Program-made: the position numbers and the translations under genes
Assembly: GCA_020354005.1 (NCBI GenBank)
Contig: CP070637.1
Coordinates: 1,544,025 to 1,605,360, forward strand
Direction: 5' to 3'
DNA length: 61,336 bases
Origin: Ignavibacterium sp.
GTDB lineage: Bacteria > Bacteroidota > Ignavibacteria > Ignavibacteriales > Ignavibacteriaceae
In this document: piece after piece, positions 1-9,090 of the stretch
How positions within the stretch are numbered: position 1 is the stretch's first letter
Layout: each line of letters starts with the position of its first letter
Notes under the pieces: model-generated
What the model saw: the letters and a program-made list of their open reading frames with translations, nothing else
Databases searched by the model: none
What the model was told of the DNA's origin: nothing

Positions 1-493
1 ATTCAATTGATTCTCCAATACCGATCACCTGAACCAGATCACCATTGTTTGCATTAATTGTAAAAAGATCACCCTCACTTGTCATTGTAATTATGAGGTC
101 TTTATCTTTTAGAAGAGATGAATAAATCAATCCGTCTGTATTATATTCCCATATTATTACCCCCTGAGTATCAAGACAAATTACACTGCCATCACTAGTT
201 GAGATATAATATTTAGTACTTGTTGTAACTACAGGTGAAAAGGTAGTTTTTTTTAAGTCTATTGTTTTTATAATCTTAACACTGTCTTCACTTTCAATAA
301 TCTGCGATGAATCAATTACTTCAACGATATTTCTTCTGGTATTCTCTATTACACCAGCCAATGCAGTTTTTAATAATTCATTAGTCTCATCGCTAATCTG
401 CTCGCTTAAGACAATTGCTGAGTTATTTTCCTGAGCTGGGACAGTTATGAATAAAAAGAATAGTATGACTTGAGTAATTATTATGTTTTTCAT
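1..493 (-). CDS. Secreted PQQ-like beta-propeller repeat protein, 5' part only
   Basis: An open frame starts with ATG at 493 on the minus strand and runs off the left edge after 164 codons. The first 21 residues are a clear Sec signal peptide (MKNIIITQVILFFLFITVPA, then Q). After a polar stretch, residues about 93-155 contain two blade-like units, around SDGSVICLDTQGVIIWEY and SEGDLFTINANNGDLVQ, which have the G-x-[VL]-x-x-[IL]-[DN] and IIWEY character of PQQ-like/Trp-docking propellers. The protein is probably periplasmic or surface-exposed and binds a partner rather than a known cofactor; the missing C-terminus would hold further blades. It diverges from the moxR operon across a 223-bp AT-rich gap, which has only a short TTTCTT/AAGAAA hairpin at 621-636. 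The start is sure from the signal peptide; the exact function is unknown. Confidence 0.7.
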   Translation of the reverse strand, partial: MKNIIITQVILFFLFITVPAQENNSAIVLSEQISDETNELLKTALAGVIENTRRNIVEVIDSSQIIESEDSVKIIKTIDLKKTTFSPVVTTSTKYYISTSDGSVICLDTQGVIIWEYNTDGLIYSSLLKDKDLIITMTSEGDLFTINANNGDLVQVIGIGESIE

Positions 494-716
494 CTAAAAA
501 TCTTACGTTATCATCTAAAAAATAACATTTAATTCCCATTTATTTTACTAAAATTATTATACAACCATCCATTTAAAAAAGATTCCAACTATCAGTTTTA
601 GCTATATGGGGACGCATAGATTTCTTGATTAAGAAACGCAACATAATTAAGTTTCGAGCCGTCTATTCTTAAAAGATTTCCAAATAATAAGATTTTAACA
701 AATATGAGGTTTAACA

Positions 717-1700
717 TTGGATATTGCCGAATTAAACGAAAAAATTAAAAATGAAAGCGCTTTTGTAGATCTGCTTTTCAACGAAATCCGCAAGGTTATT
801 ATTGGGCAGAAGGATATGGTTGAGCGTCTGGTTGTTGGATTGCTCGGAAATGGGCATATTCTCCTCGAAGGAGTGCCGGGATTGGCTAAAACATTAGCAA
901 TTAGCACACTTGCTTCTGTAATGAAAGCAAAATTCCAGAGAATTCAGTTTACTCCAGATCTTCTCCCCGCAGATTTAATTGGTACACAAATTTACAATCA
1001 GAAGGATGGAAATTTCCTGATTCATCAGGGTCCCATCTTTTCTAATTTTATTCTTGCAGATGAGATTAACCGTGCACCTGCTAAAGTACAGAGTGCACTA
1101 CTTGAAGCGATGCAGGAGAGACAGGTAACTATTGGAGATAAAACATTTCCGATGGAAGAACCCTTTCTGGTTCTTGCCACCCAAAATCCTATCGAACAAG
1201 AAGGTACCTATCCTTTGCCCGAAGCACAGGTTGATAGATTTATGCTGAAGATAAAAATCAGTTATCCCAACCGTGACGAGGAATTAAAAATAATGAGGCA
1301 AAACATTGAAAACTCAGCAACTGAGGTTCAGCCGGTGATATCTAAAATTGATATTTTGAGGGGCCGCAAACTTATCCACGAAATTTACATCGATAATAAA
1401 ATTGAAAAGTATATACTTGATATTGTTTTTGCTACACGTACTCCAAAGGATTTTGGTATGGATAATCTTACTGATTTAATTAGCTACGGCGGTTCCCCTC
1501 GTGCAACTATAAATCTGGCATTAGCAGCGAAGGCTATGGCTTTTGTAAAGCGCAGGGGATATGTGATCCCTGAAGATGTTAGGGCTGTTTGCCACGATGT
1601 ACTGCGGCACAGGCTTGCAGTTACCTATGAAGCTGAAGCAGAGGATATAACTTCAGAATATCTCATAAATGAAATTTTGAATAAAGTAGAAGTACCGTAG
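717..1700 (+). CDS. moxR: MoxR family AAA+ ATPase
   Basis: A 327-residue MoxR-type AAA+ ATPase, a chaperone-like ATPase that works with von Willebrand A (vWA) proteins. Walker A is GVPGLAKT (52-59), Walker B is FILADE (111-116) followed by INRAPAKVQSALLEAM, and the sensor 1 region reads ATQNPIEQEGTYPLPEAQ. The C-terminal lid has the usual GGSPRA block. The start is TTG at 717; GAGG at 706-709 lies at a good distance and no in-frame ATG is near. It is the first gene of the Bat operon, with the DUF58 gene beginning 3 bases after its stop. In this family MoxR activates or assembles the vWA partners encoded downstream. The identity is secure; the substrate is inferred from context. Confidence 0.95.
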   Translation: MDIAELNEKIKNESAFVDLLFNEIRKVIIGQKDMVERLVVGLLGNGHILLEGVPGLAKTLAISTLASVMKAKFQRIQFTPDLLPADLIGTQIYNQKDGNFLIHQGPIFSNFILADEINRAPAKVQSALLEAMQERQVTIGDKTFPMEEPFLVLATQNPIEQEGTYPLPEAQVDRFMLKIKISYPNRDEELKIMRQNIENSATEVQPVISKIDILRGRKLIHEIYIDNKIEKYILDIVFATRTPKDFGMDNLTDLISYGGSPRATINLALAAKAMAFVKRRGYVIPEDVRAVCHDVLRHRLAVTYEAEAEDITSEYLINEILNKVEVP

Positions 1701-1703
1701 GGA

Positions 1704-2579
1704 ATGATAACTAAAGAACTGCTTAAGCAAGTCAGGCAGATTGAAATAAGAACAAAGGGACTAGTAAACCATCTCTTTTCAGGTGAGTACCATTCTGTTT
1801 TTAAGGGAAGGGGAATGGAGTTCTCTGAAGTTAGAGAATACCAGTTTGGTGATGATATCAGAAATATAGATTGGAATGTAACCGCACGTTTCGGCCATCC
1901 TTTTATTAAAGTATTTGAAGAGGAACGTGAACTAACTGTGATATTGATGGTTGATCTTAGCGGATCTCTAATGTTTGGTTCTATCTCTAAAACTAAACGT
2001 CGTGTGGCTGCCGAACTAAGTGCAATCCTTGCATTCTCTGCATTAAAGAATAACGATAAAGTTGGGCTGATTCTTTTTACAGATAAAATTGAAAAGTTTG
2101 TTCCTCCAAGAAAAGGAAATAAGCATGTGCTCAGGGTAATTAGAGATGTTCTTTCATATGAGCCGGAGGGAAATTCCACCGATATTAAAAGCGCTCTTGA
2201 GTATATGAATGGTGCAATTAAAAAAAGATCGATTGTTTTTTTATTATCTGATTTTATGGATCAAGGATACGAGAAAATATTGAAGGCCGTTGGTAAAAAA
2301 CATGATCTCATCGGAGTAATTTTAGATGATAGAAGAGAAAATGAACTGCCGGATGTTGGACTTGTAAAATTAGCTGATGCTGAAACAGGACAGGAACGTT
2401 GGATAGATACAAGTAGTAAGCGTGTTAAAAATGTTATGAGAAAAACAAGAGAAGAAGCAATTAACAGAAGAAATTCAATGTTTCTTACATCAAGGCTGGA
2501 CAGGATAAATGTTCAAACCGGGAAAGACTATATAAAACCGTTAGTTCAGTTTTTTAGAGTGCGTGAGAGACGATGGTAA
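1704..2579 (+). CDS. DUF58 domain protein (vWA-like)
   Basis: A 291-residue DUF58 protein without membrane segments, the usual gene after moxR in Bat loci. The DUF58 core is seen as GEYHSVFKGRGMEFSEVREY (about 27-46) and GDDIRNIDWNVTAR. It leads into a vWA fold with the metal-ion-dependent adhesion site DxSxS at D84, S86 and S88 (VDLSGSLMFG). The protein likely binds a divalent metal and interacts with the MoxR ATPase. Its last codons overlap the next gene by 7 bases, a sign of translational coupling. AGGG just before the ATG at 1704 is a weak ribosome binding site. Family assignment is strong; the biochemical role of DUF58 proteins is not established. Confidence 0.93.
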   Translation: MITKELLKQVRQIEIRTKGLVNHLFSGEYHSVFKGRGMEFSEVREYQFGDDIRNIDWNVTARFGHPFIKVFEEERELTVILMVDLSGSLMFGSISKTKRRVAAELSAILAFSALKNNDKVGLILFTDKIEKFVPPRKGNKHVLRVIRDVLSYEPEGNSTDIKSALEYMNGAIKKRSIVFLLSDFMDQGYEKILKAVGKKHDLIGVILDDRRENELPDVGLVKLADAETGQERWIDTSSKRVKNVMRKTREEAINRRNSMFLTSRLDRINVQTGKDYIKPLVQFFRVRERRW

Positions 2580-3517
2580 GATATTTAATAATATTAGCAA
2601 TTATTGTTTCAAGTTTCTGTCTTCAGGCACAGACCATTTCCATTAGTGCTTCAACAGATACAACAGATTATTTAGTTGGTGATTTCATAAACTACAATAT
2701 TGAAGTCACAGCAAAGAAAAATATTCAGGTACTTGATCCTATTATACCAGATACATTATCCCAGTTAGATTTGATCTCAGTTATTAACCCAGTTAGAAGT
2801 GAATCTGATGAATCAATATCAACAAATTATCTATTTATTCTTGCAGGATATGATTCGGCTGCAGCTACTATCCCCTCAGTTGCAATTGAATACCGTTCCG
2901 AAGGAGATACGTTACTGAAGAAAATCACAACTGATCCGATAACTGTTAACATTCACACCGTTCCCGTATCAACTGCCGAAGAAATTAAAGATGTAAAATC
3001 ACCCTTAACAATTGCTTTCGATTGGATCGAGTTAATGCTGTGGCTGGCTTTAGGTTTATTAGTAATAATTGTTGGCTGGATTCTTTATAAGAGATACAAA
3101 AAGAAAAAATCTGAAGCACCAATTGAGAAAAAGATAATCAAAATTCCGGTGCACGTAAAAGCTTTATCAGCGCTTGATGAACTGGAAGGGCATAAACTAT
3201 GGCAGCAAGGGAAGGTAAAAGAATATCACTCAAGAATTACTGAAATAATAAGAGTTTATTTTGAAGATAGATTTGATTTGCCTGCAATGGAGCTACCCAC
3301 AACTGAATCACTAGATCAACTTCGAAGTATAAAGGAAGCAAAAAACATAACCGATTTAACTTTTGACTTTCTGTCAAACGCAGATCTAGTAAAATTTGCA
3401 AAGTTTCAACCACTTCAATCTGTTAACGAAGAGATGATGACGCAGGCAAGAGATATTATTCGGGAAACAATTCCAATTGCAGATGTAAGGGTAGAAAAGG
3501 AGGAAGTTTATGTTTAA
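2573..3517 (+). CDS. BatD-like/DUF4381-like membrane protein of the Bat operon
   Basis: A 314-residue protein with a signal peptide (1-20, ending LQAQ), a periplasmic beta-rich domain (about 21-145), one membrane helix (about 151-172, WIELMLWLALGLLVIIVGWI) and a basic stop-transfer followed by a cytosolic helical domain (about 190-310). The cytosolic part, with KLWQQGKVKEYHSRITEIIR and a run of short helices, resembles the C-terminal domain of DUF4381 and BatD-type proteins found between DUF58 and BatA genes. It overlaps the upstream gene by 7 bases and the downstream batA by 8, so the three are coupled. It is best seen as a membrane partner of the vWA proteins; the exact role is unknown. Confidence 0.75.
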   Translation: MVRYLIILAIIVSSFCLQAQTISISASTDTTDYLVGDFINYNIEVTAKKNIQVLDPIIPDTLSQLDLISVINPVRSESDESISTNYLFILAGYDSAAATIPSVAIEYRSEGDTLLKKITTDPITVNIHTVPVSTAEEIKDVKSPLTIAFDWIELMLWLALGLLVIIVGWILYKRYKKKKSEAPIEKKIIKIPVHVKALSALDELEGHKLWQQGKVKEYHSRITEIIRVYFEDRFDLPAMELPTTESLDQLRSIKEAKNITDLTFDFLSNADLVKFAKFQPLQSVNEEMMTQARDIIRETIPIADVRVEKEEVYV

Positions 3518-4505
3518 CAATACTGTATTTGCTTACGAATGGGTATTGTATTTCCTTCTACTAATTCCACTACTGCTCACATGGTATTTTCTTAAAGGGA
3601 AGAAAAATTTCGTATCTGTAAAGTATTCATCCATAAATATTTTAAAAGATACACCAGTTACAATTAGAGAAAGGCTGAAACACCTGCCTATAATATTAAG
3701 AATGATTGCACTTGGTTTATTGATTATTGCTCTGGCAAGACCACAAAGCTTTACTTCAGGTGAAGATGTTAGTACAGAAGGAATTGATATTGCGATGGTA
3801 CTTGATATTTCGGGAAGCATGTTGGCAGAAGATTTAAAACCAAATCGTTTGGATGCAGCAAAAATTGTAATCGATGATTTTGTAGAAGGCAGAACTTCCG
3901 ATAGAATTGGCTTAGTAGTTTTTGCTAGAGAAGCTTTTACACAATGTCCTCTTACAATAGATTATAATGTGCTAAGAAATCTGCTCCTCGAAATCCGGAG
4001 TGGGATGATTGAAGACGGAACTGCAATCGGTAATGCAATTGCAAATGGTGTTAATAGATTAAAAGAAAGTGATGCTAAGAGTCGTATAATAATTCTTCTT
4101 ACAGATGGTGTAAATAACAGCGGTGAAGTTGATCCAATCTCCGCTGCTGAAATTGCAAACACTTTTGGCATTAGAATATATACGATCGGGGTTGGAACAC
4201 GGGGACAAGCACCATACCCTGTGAAGACTCCATTTGGTACTCGCTATCAAATGGTACCTGTTGAAATTGATGAGGAAGTATTGAAAGAGATTTCAGGAAT
4301 AACAGATGGACAATATTTCAGAGCAACAAATAATCAAGCATTGAAAGAGATTTACGAAAAAATTGATAAGCTGGAAAAAACAAAGATTGAAATTACATCT
4401 TACAGCAATGCTAAAGAACTTTACTATAGCTGGTTAGGTGGCGGATTACTATTTCTTCTGATGGAACTTGGTATTTCGAGAACAATTTTTAGAAAGTTAC
4501 CGTAA
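3510..4505 (+). CDS. batA: BatA-like vWA membrane protein
   Basis: A 331-residue vWA protein with two N-terminal membrane helices (about 10-28 and 58-76) and one C-terminal helix (about 305-322), the usual BatA topology, with the vWA domain facing the periplasm. The metal site is DISGSM at D99, S101 and S103; the Thr site lies in the PLTIDYNVL region and the Asp site in LLTDGVNNSG. The length matches BatA/BatB (about 330). GGAGG at 3501-3505 precedes the ATG at 3510 inside the previous gene. In Bacteroides fragilis, Bat loci are tied to aerotolerance and envelope stress; transferring that role here is inference. BatA and BatB differ only in detail, so order in the operon decides the name. Confidence 0.92.
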   Translation: MFNNTVFAYEWVLYFLLLIPLLLTWYFLKGKKNFVSVKYSSINILKDTPVTIRERLKHLPIILRMIALGLLIIALARPQSFTSGEDVSTEGIDIAMVLDISGSMLAEDLKPNRLDAAKIVIDDFVEGRTSDRIGLVVFAREAFTQCPLTIDYNVLRNLLLEIRSGMIEDGTAIGNAIANGVNRLKESDAKSRIIILLTDGVNNSGEVDPISAAEIANTFGIRIYTIGVGTRGQAPYPVKTPFGTRYQMVPVEIDEEVLKEISGITDGQYFRATNNQALKEIYEKIDKLEKTKIEITSYSNAKELYYSWLGGGLLFLLMELGISRTIFRKLP

Positions 4506-4510
4506 AGAAC

Positions 4511-5548
4511 ATGATCAAATTTGCAAATCCTGAGTACTTAAACGCATTATATCTACTACCGGTGCTGGTAGTTATATTCTGGTTACTTTATAGAAAGAAG
4601 AACAGGCTTCTGGAGAATTTTGCTGAGAAGGAACTTCATTCAGTTGTTGTACCACTATATAGCAATATTAAAAATTATTTGAAGTTTGGCGTAATACTAA
4701 TTGCTTTAGTATGTGTCATCCTCGCAGCTGCAAATCCACAAGTCGGTACCAAGCTTCAGGAAGTAAAGCAAACCGGCATTGATGTTTTCATATTGCTCGA
4801 TGTTTCTCTGAGTATGACTGCAGAAGATATTAAACCAAACAGGATGGAAAAGGCCAAGTACCAGATTTCAAATTTAATCCAAAAGTTGAGGGGTGATCGG
4901 ATTGGATTAATAATTTTCTCTGGAAGGGCATATATCCAGTTTCCGCTAACAACCGATTACTCAGCAGCTAATTTATTTCTCTCTGCAGTTGATGTAAATT
5001 CTGTTCCGCAACCGGGTACTGCAATCGGTTCGGCTGTCAATCTCGCCAGAGAATCATTTGATTCCTTAGCTACGGAAAAAGTAATTATTGCCATAACTGA
5101 CGGTGAAGATCATGAAGGTGATGTGATGGATGCAGTACAGCAGGCAGTTGGAGCTGGCATAAAAATTTATACTATTGGCTTAGGATCCACAGGCGGTGTG
5201 CCTATACCGGTATACAATAAGCGCGGCAGTATGACCGGATTTAAAAAAGACAATGCTGGAAACACTGTGCTAACAAAGCTGGATGAAGCAACATTGAAGA
5301 ACATAGCCTCCGATGGCAGAGGAGAATATTTTAGGGGCAATAATTACGAAGACTATCTGGATCAGATTTACAACGATCTATCGGAACTTAAGAAGGCAGA
5401 GTTTGGTGTAAAAAAGGTTACTGATTACGAAGATCGCTTTTATTATTTTTTAATACCTGCTATTATTTTGCTGATCCTAGAAATATTTATATCAGAAAAG
5501 CGATCACCATTATACAGCAGGTTAAACAAAAAATTAGGTTTGGAATAA
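4511..5548 (+). CDS. batB: BatB-like vWA membrane protein
   Basis: A 345-residue paralogue of the preceding BatA. It has membrane helices at about 11-27 and 56-74 and near the C-terminus (YYFLIPAIILLILEIFI). The vWA metal site is DVSLSM with D97, S99 and S101, followed by TAEDIKPNRMEKAKYQ, nearly the same as in BatA (AEDLKPNRLDAAK). Later motifs are FPLTTDYSAA and ITDGEDHEGD. It lies 5 bases after batA and 7 before batC. BatA and BatB are thought to form a complex with BatC; that comes from work on other species and is assumed here. Confidence 0.92.
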   Translation: MIKFANPEYLNALYLLPVLVVIFWLLYRKKNRLLENFAEKELHSVVVPLYSNIKNYLKFGVILIALVCVILAAANPQVGTKLQEVKQTGIDVFILLDVSLSMTAEDIKPNRMEKAKYQISNLIQKLRGDRIGLIIFSGRAYIQFPLTTDYSAANLFLSAVDVNSVPQPGTAIGSAVNLARESFDSLATEKVIIAITDGEDHEGDVMDAVQQAVGAGIKIYTIGLGSTGGVPIPVYNKRGSMTGFKKDNAGNTVLTKLDEATLKNIASDGRGEYFRGNNYEDYLDQIYNDLSELKKAEFGVKKVTDYEDRFYYFLIPAIILLILEIFISEKRSPLYSRLNKKLGLE

Positions 5549-5555
5549 GCATAAT

Positions 5556-6299
5556 ATGATAAAAGAAATAAGGCTAATATTAATTCTAATTTTCTTGATT
5601 GGGATTGTTACCAATATAACACACTCTCAATCGTTAAGAGGATTGGTTAACGATGGTGTTGATCAGTACAAAGAAGGTAATTATTCTGATGCTGAAGTAA
5701 AATTTAAGAAGGGAACTGATAAAGCCCCGGATAGTTTTGAAGCACAATTCAATTTAGGAGATGCTTATTTTAAACAGCAAAGATACGATGAAGCAATAAA
5801 GTCATATAAGTCATCTTTAGCTATGTCACGCAATGATATAGAAAAATCAAAGGTTCATTATAACGTCGGAAATTCATTACTAAAATCACAGAAAATTGAA
5901 GAGAGTATTGAAGAGTATAAAAAATCGTTAAAGCTGAATCCAATTGATCAGGAAGCAAAATACAACCTTTCTTATGCGCTTGAGATGTTGAAGAATCAGC
6001 AGCAGCAGGATCAACAGCAAGACAAGAAGGATAAGGAAAAGAAGGACGAAGAGAAGAAGGACGAGCAAAAAGATAAGAAAGAGGAAAAGAAAGAAGATCA
6101 GCAGCAAAAGCAGGATCAGCAAAAACAAGATCAGAAAAAGAAGGAAGATCAAAAGCAGCAGCAGCAACCACAGCCGCAAAAAATTTCCAAAGAAGAAGCT
6201 GAAAGAATACTGGAGGCATTAAAAGACAATGAAAAAGATCTTCAAAAGGAATTGCGGAGAGTAAAAGGTAAAAGAGTTAAGACCGACAAGGACTGGTAG
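5556..6299 (+). CDS. batC: BatC-like TPR protein with Lys/Glu/Gln-rich tail
   Basis: A 247-residue secreted or membrane-anchored TPR protein. It has an N-terminal hydrophobic signal (about 5-24) and three TPR units between about 29 and 145 (for example EGNYSDAEVKFKKGTDKAPD and YNVGNSLLKSQKIEESIEEY). A 60-residue stretch (about 148-208) is made almost only of K, E, D and Q, then a short basic C-terminus follows. The charged stretch is probably a flexible or coiled-coil linker; it also creates a spurious open frame on the other strand. It sits between batB (7 bases before) and batD (2 bases after). BatC homologues are smaller and often have such a low-complexity region. Confidence 0.88.
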   Translation: MIKEIRLILILIFLIGIVTNITHSQSLRGLVNDGVDQYKEGNYSDAEVKFKKGTDKAPDSFEAQFNLGDAYFKQQRYDEAIKSYKSSLAMSRNDIEKSKVHYNVGNSLLKSQKIEESIEEYKKSLKLNPIDQEAKYNLSYALEMLKNQQQQDQQQDKKDKEKKDEEKKDEQKDKKEEKKEDQQQKQDQQKQDQKKKEDQKQQQQPQPQKISKEEAERILEALKDNEKDLQKELRRVKGKRVKTDKDW

Positions 6300-6301
6300 T
6301 A

Positions 6302-8119
6302 ATGAAAATTTTTATATTCATAATCATTTTACTGCTGCCGTTTCATTTAGCAGCTCAAAATTTTACAGCATCTGTTGATGAAACCACGGTAGCAGACAAC
6401 CAGCAGTTTAAGGTTACGTTTACTTTTTCAGGCAAAAATGTTAACGGTGCTAAAGATTTTAAACCACCAGCATTCAGTAGTTTTTTAGTTTTAAGCGGAC
6501 CAAACCAATCTACAAGTATCCAATTTATCAACGGTGTTCAGTCAGGAGCAATTAGCTATAGTTACATAATACAAGCTAAAAGCCTTGGCAAGTTCTCAAT
6601 CGGTGAAGCTTCTGTTGAGTTTGATGGAAATACATATCAGACTAAACCTCTTAATATTACTGTCGTTAAAGGAACATCAAAACCAACAACACAAAAGAAA
6701 CAGGACGGCACTATTTCGAATGAAGAAATTGCAAAAAACTTATTTATCAAAGCAACTGTTGATAAAAGAAAAGCATATATGGGAGAGCAGGTTACTGTAA
6801 CGTATAAATTATACACAAGGCTGAATATAGCAGCCCAGATGTCAATAAATAAACTACCGCAGTATCAAGGATTCTGGGCTGAAGAGTTGGAGACATCCAC
6901 CAACATAATTTTTATGACAGAAGTTATAAATGGTAAACAGTACAGAGTGGGAACATTAAAAAAGGCTGCACTATTTCCATCACAAACCGGAAAACTTGAG
7001 ATTACACCATTCGAGCTAAAAGTTCCTATACAAATAAAGAGAACCAGAAACCGAAATAATATTTTCGATGATTTTTTTAACGATCCTTTTGGCAGGTCTA
7101 AGACGATTGAATATAATGCAGTATCAAACAAAATCTCGATTGATGTGCTGCCACTCCCGCTAAAAAACCAACCGGAATCGTTTAATGGTGCGGTGGGTGA
7201 TTATACTTTTAATGCAAGTATAGATAAAACAACTGCAAAAACAAATGAACCAGTAACTCTTAAAGTTGTAATTAGCGGTAAAGGTAATCTTGAATTAGTT
7301 GAGCTGCCGGAATTAAATATCCCCACCGGATTTGAAAAGTATGAACCTAAAACCTCTGAGAAGATCAGTAATAAAAATATCATCTCCGGTTCAAAAACGG
7401 CTGAGTATTTAATGATTCCAAGAGTGGTTGGAAAGAGAGAAATTCCAGCAGTAGATTTCAGCTACTTTAATCCTGCAAAGAAGAGATACATTACAAAACG
7501 CTCAGGTCCATTTTCTTTAGATATTAACCAAGGTGAACGTCTGCCGGATGTTGAGGTTGCAAGCAAGGAAGATATCAGGCAGCTTGGAGAGGATATTCGC
7601 TTTATAAAAACTTCTGGCTATGATATCCATAAAAAAGAGGAGAGTGTTTTATTTACTGCTATTTTTTGGATAGGTGGAACCGTACCAATGATAGTTCTGT
7701 TTGTTTTGGTTGGATGGAAGAGAAAAAACGATAAGCTGGCCGGGAACCTTGCATTATTACGATACCAAAAAGCACAGAGAGTTGCAAAGAGCAAACTGAA
7801 AAAGGCTAAGAAATATTTGAATGAGAATAATCACAAAGAATTTTATACAGAAATTTCTCAAGCACTGTTTGGATATCTTGAAGATAAGCTTCACATTGCT
7901 AAAGCTGAGTTTACAATTGATAAGGCAAAAGATGAATTAAATAATTTGAATGTTGATGACGAGCTCACGCAGAAAGTAAAAAAGATGGCCGAAGATTGTG
8001 AGTTTATAAGATTTGCCCCTGGTGCAGAAGAAAACACCGCAATGAAAAGCACATATGATCAAATGGCAACTGTTATTACTGATGTAGAGAAAAGTATTGT
8101 AGAGAAAAATGGTAAATAA
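6302..8119 (+). CDS. batD: BatD-like protein (oxygen tolerance family)
   Basis: A 605-residue BatD protein. A signal peptide (1-18, ending LAAQ) is followed by a long periplasmic part of repeated Ig-like beta domains (about 19-430), with SVDETTVADNQQFKVTFTFS near the start and IDKTTAKTNEPVTLKVVISG as a later repeat. One membrane helix (about 448-468, FWIGGTVPMIVLFVLVGW) leads to a basic cytosolic helical domain of about 130 residues. The length is typical of BatD (about 550-600). The stop codon lies inside batE, overlapping it by 11 bases. Family identity is strong; the molecular role is still unclear in the family. Confidence 0.93.
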   Translation: MKIFIFIIILLLPFHLAAQNFTASVDETTVADNQQFKVTFTFSGKNVNGAKDFKPPAFSSFLVLSGPNQSTSIQFINGVQSGAISYSYIIQAKSLGKFSIGEASVEFDGNTYQTKPLNITVVKGTSKPTTQKKQDGTISNEEIAKNLFIKATVDKRKAYMGEQVTVTYKLYTRLNIAAQMSINKLPQYQGFWAEELETSTNIIFMTEVINGKQYRVGTLKKAALFPSQTGKLEITPFELKVPIQIKRTRNRNNIFDDFFNDPFGRSKTIEYNAVSNKISIDVLPLPLKNQPESFNGAVGDYTFNASIDKTTAKTNEPVTLKVVISGKGNLELVELPELNIPTGFEKYEPKTSEKISNKNIISGSKTAEYLMIPRVVGKREIPAVDFSYFNPAKKRYITKRSGPFSLDINQGERLPDVEVASKEDIRQLGEDIRFIKTSGYDIHKKEESVLFTAIFWIGGTVPMIVLFVLVGWKRKNDKLAGNLALLRYQKAQRVAKSKLKKAKKYLNENNHKEFYTEISQALFGYLEDKLHIAKAEFTIDKAKDELNNLNVDDELTQKVKKMAEDCEFIRFAPGAEENTAMKSTYDQMATVITDVEKSIVEKNGK

Positions 8120-8885
8120 CAAATTATCTTTTCTAATTCTAAGTTTAATCATTCTAATCTTAACTAACCTGCTAATTGTTAACGCATCCCAGGTTATTGA
8201 TACGATGGAAAAGGGGAATACATTCTATCGTGAAGGCGAATATGAAAAAGCAATAGACGAATATAACAAGTTAGTTGATGAAGGTCATTTGGGTACATCC
8301 CTCTTTTACAACCTTGGTAATTCCTATTATAGAATTGGGAAAATTGGATTGTCTATTCTATACTATGAGAGAGCATTAAAGCTATCTCCATCAGATGAAG
8401 ATATAAAACACAATTTAAATTTTGCACGTCTCAGCACTGTTGATAGGATACAACCGCTGCCAACGTTTTTTCTGTTTGAATGGTGGGAAGCTATACTGAA
8501 CTCCTTTACTGAAAATGGGTGGGCATATATTGTTTTTATATTATATTTGCTTGTTATTTATCTTGCAGGCAGTTACTTTTTTGCCAGATCTATAAAACAG
8601 CAGAAACTGGTATTATTTTCAGGAGTTGTAGCTCTGTTTGTTTTAGCCATTTCTATTTCGTTACTCGTTGTAAAAATTAATCGGGAAGCGACTGCTAAGA
8701 GCGGTGTAATTTTAGAGCAGTTTGTAACAGTAAAATCTTCTCCCGATCCTCAAAGCACAGATTCATTTGTTATACATGAAGGTTTGAAAGTAAATCTTGA
8801 AGATAATCTTGACGAATGGGTTAAAATCCGCTTAGCTGATGGAAAGGTTGGGTGGATTGAGAATAATTATGTGGAACAGATCTAA
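8109..8885 (+). CDS. batE: BatE-like protein: TPR, two membrane helices, SH3-like domain
   Basis: A 258-residue protein with a signal or anchor helix (about 7-24), two to three TPR units (about 31-105; GNTFYREGEYEKAIDEYNKL, YNLGNSYYRIGKIGLSILYY), two membrane helices (about 137-157 and 165-187), and a C-terminal bacterial SH3-like domain (about 198-258; VTVKSSPDPQSTDSFVIHEG, ending GWIENNYVEQI). This is the standard BatE architecture. It overlaps batD by 11 bases and closes the operon; a 200-base gap with an imperfect inverted repeat follows. Confidence 0.9.
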   Translation: MVNNKLSFLILSLIILILTNLLIVNASQVIDTMEKGNTFYREGEYEKAIDEYNKLVDEGHLGTSLFYNLGNSYYRIGKIGLSILYYERALKLSPSDEDIKHNLNFARLSTVDRIQPLPTFFLFEWWEAILNSFTENGWAYIVFILYLLVIYLAGSYFFARSIKQQKLVLFSGVVALFVLAISISLLVVKINREATAKSGVILEQFVTVKSSPDPQSTDSFVIHEGLKVNLEDNLDEWVKIRLADGKVGWIENNYVEQI

Positions 8886-8936
8886 ACAAATTCAACTTTA
8901 AAGTTCCGAATCCCAAATTTCAAAATGCAAACAAAT

Positions 8937-8999
8937 CTCGAATCACAATATTCCATTATCGAATGAGTATTGGAATTTGAATATTATTTGTGATTTGAG
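8937..8999. repeat. Imperfect inverted repeat after the Bat operon
   Basis: Two 12-base arms, CTCGAATCACAA at 8937-8948 and TTGTGATTTGAG at 8988-8999, are inverted with one mismatch. Between them the AT-rich spacer carries further partial pairings (ATTCCA/TGGAAT). It has no T-run and is not a normal intrinsic terminator. It may be a degenerate dispersed element or a processing hairpin after batE. Confidence 0.4.
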
Positions 9000-9090
9000 T
9001 TTTTATGAATTATGAAACTTCTATATCCTACTACTGCTGAACTTTCCTTCTAAATTGCTTACCAAAACGTATATAGCTATTTTTACACTT

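Noticed and set aside
5821..6219. Long open frame antisense to batC
   Set aside because: It is a by-product of the K/E/Q-rich low-complexity repeat on the coding strand and encodes a repetitive hydrophobic chain.
9055..9090. TTG start for the M48 protease
   Set aside because: No ribosome binding site and the added residues do not look like the family N-terminus; ATG 9091 preferred, though not proven.
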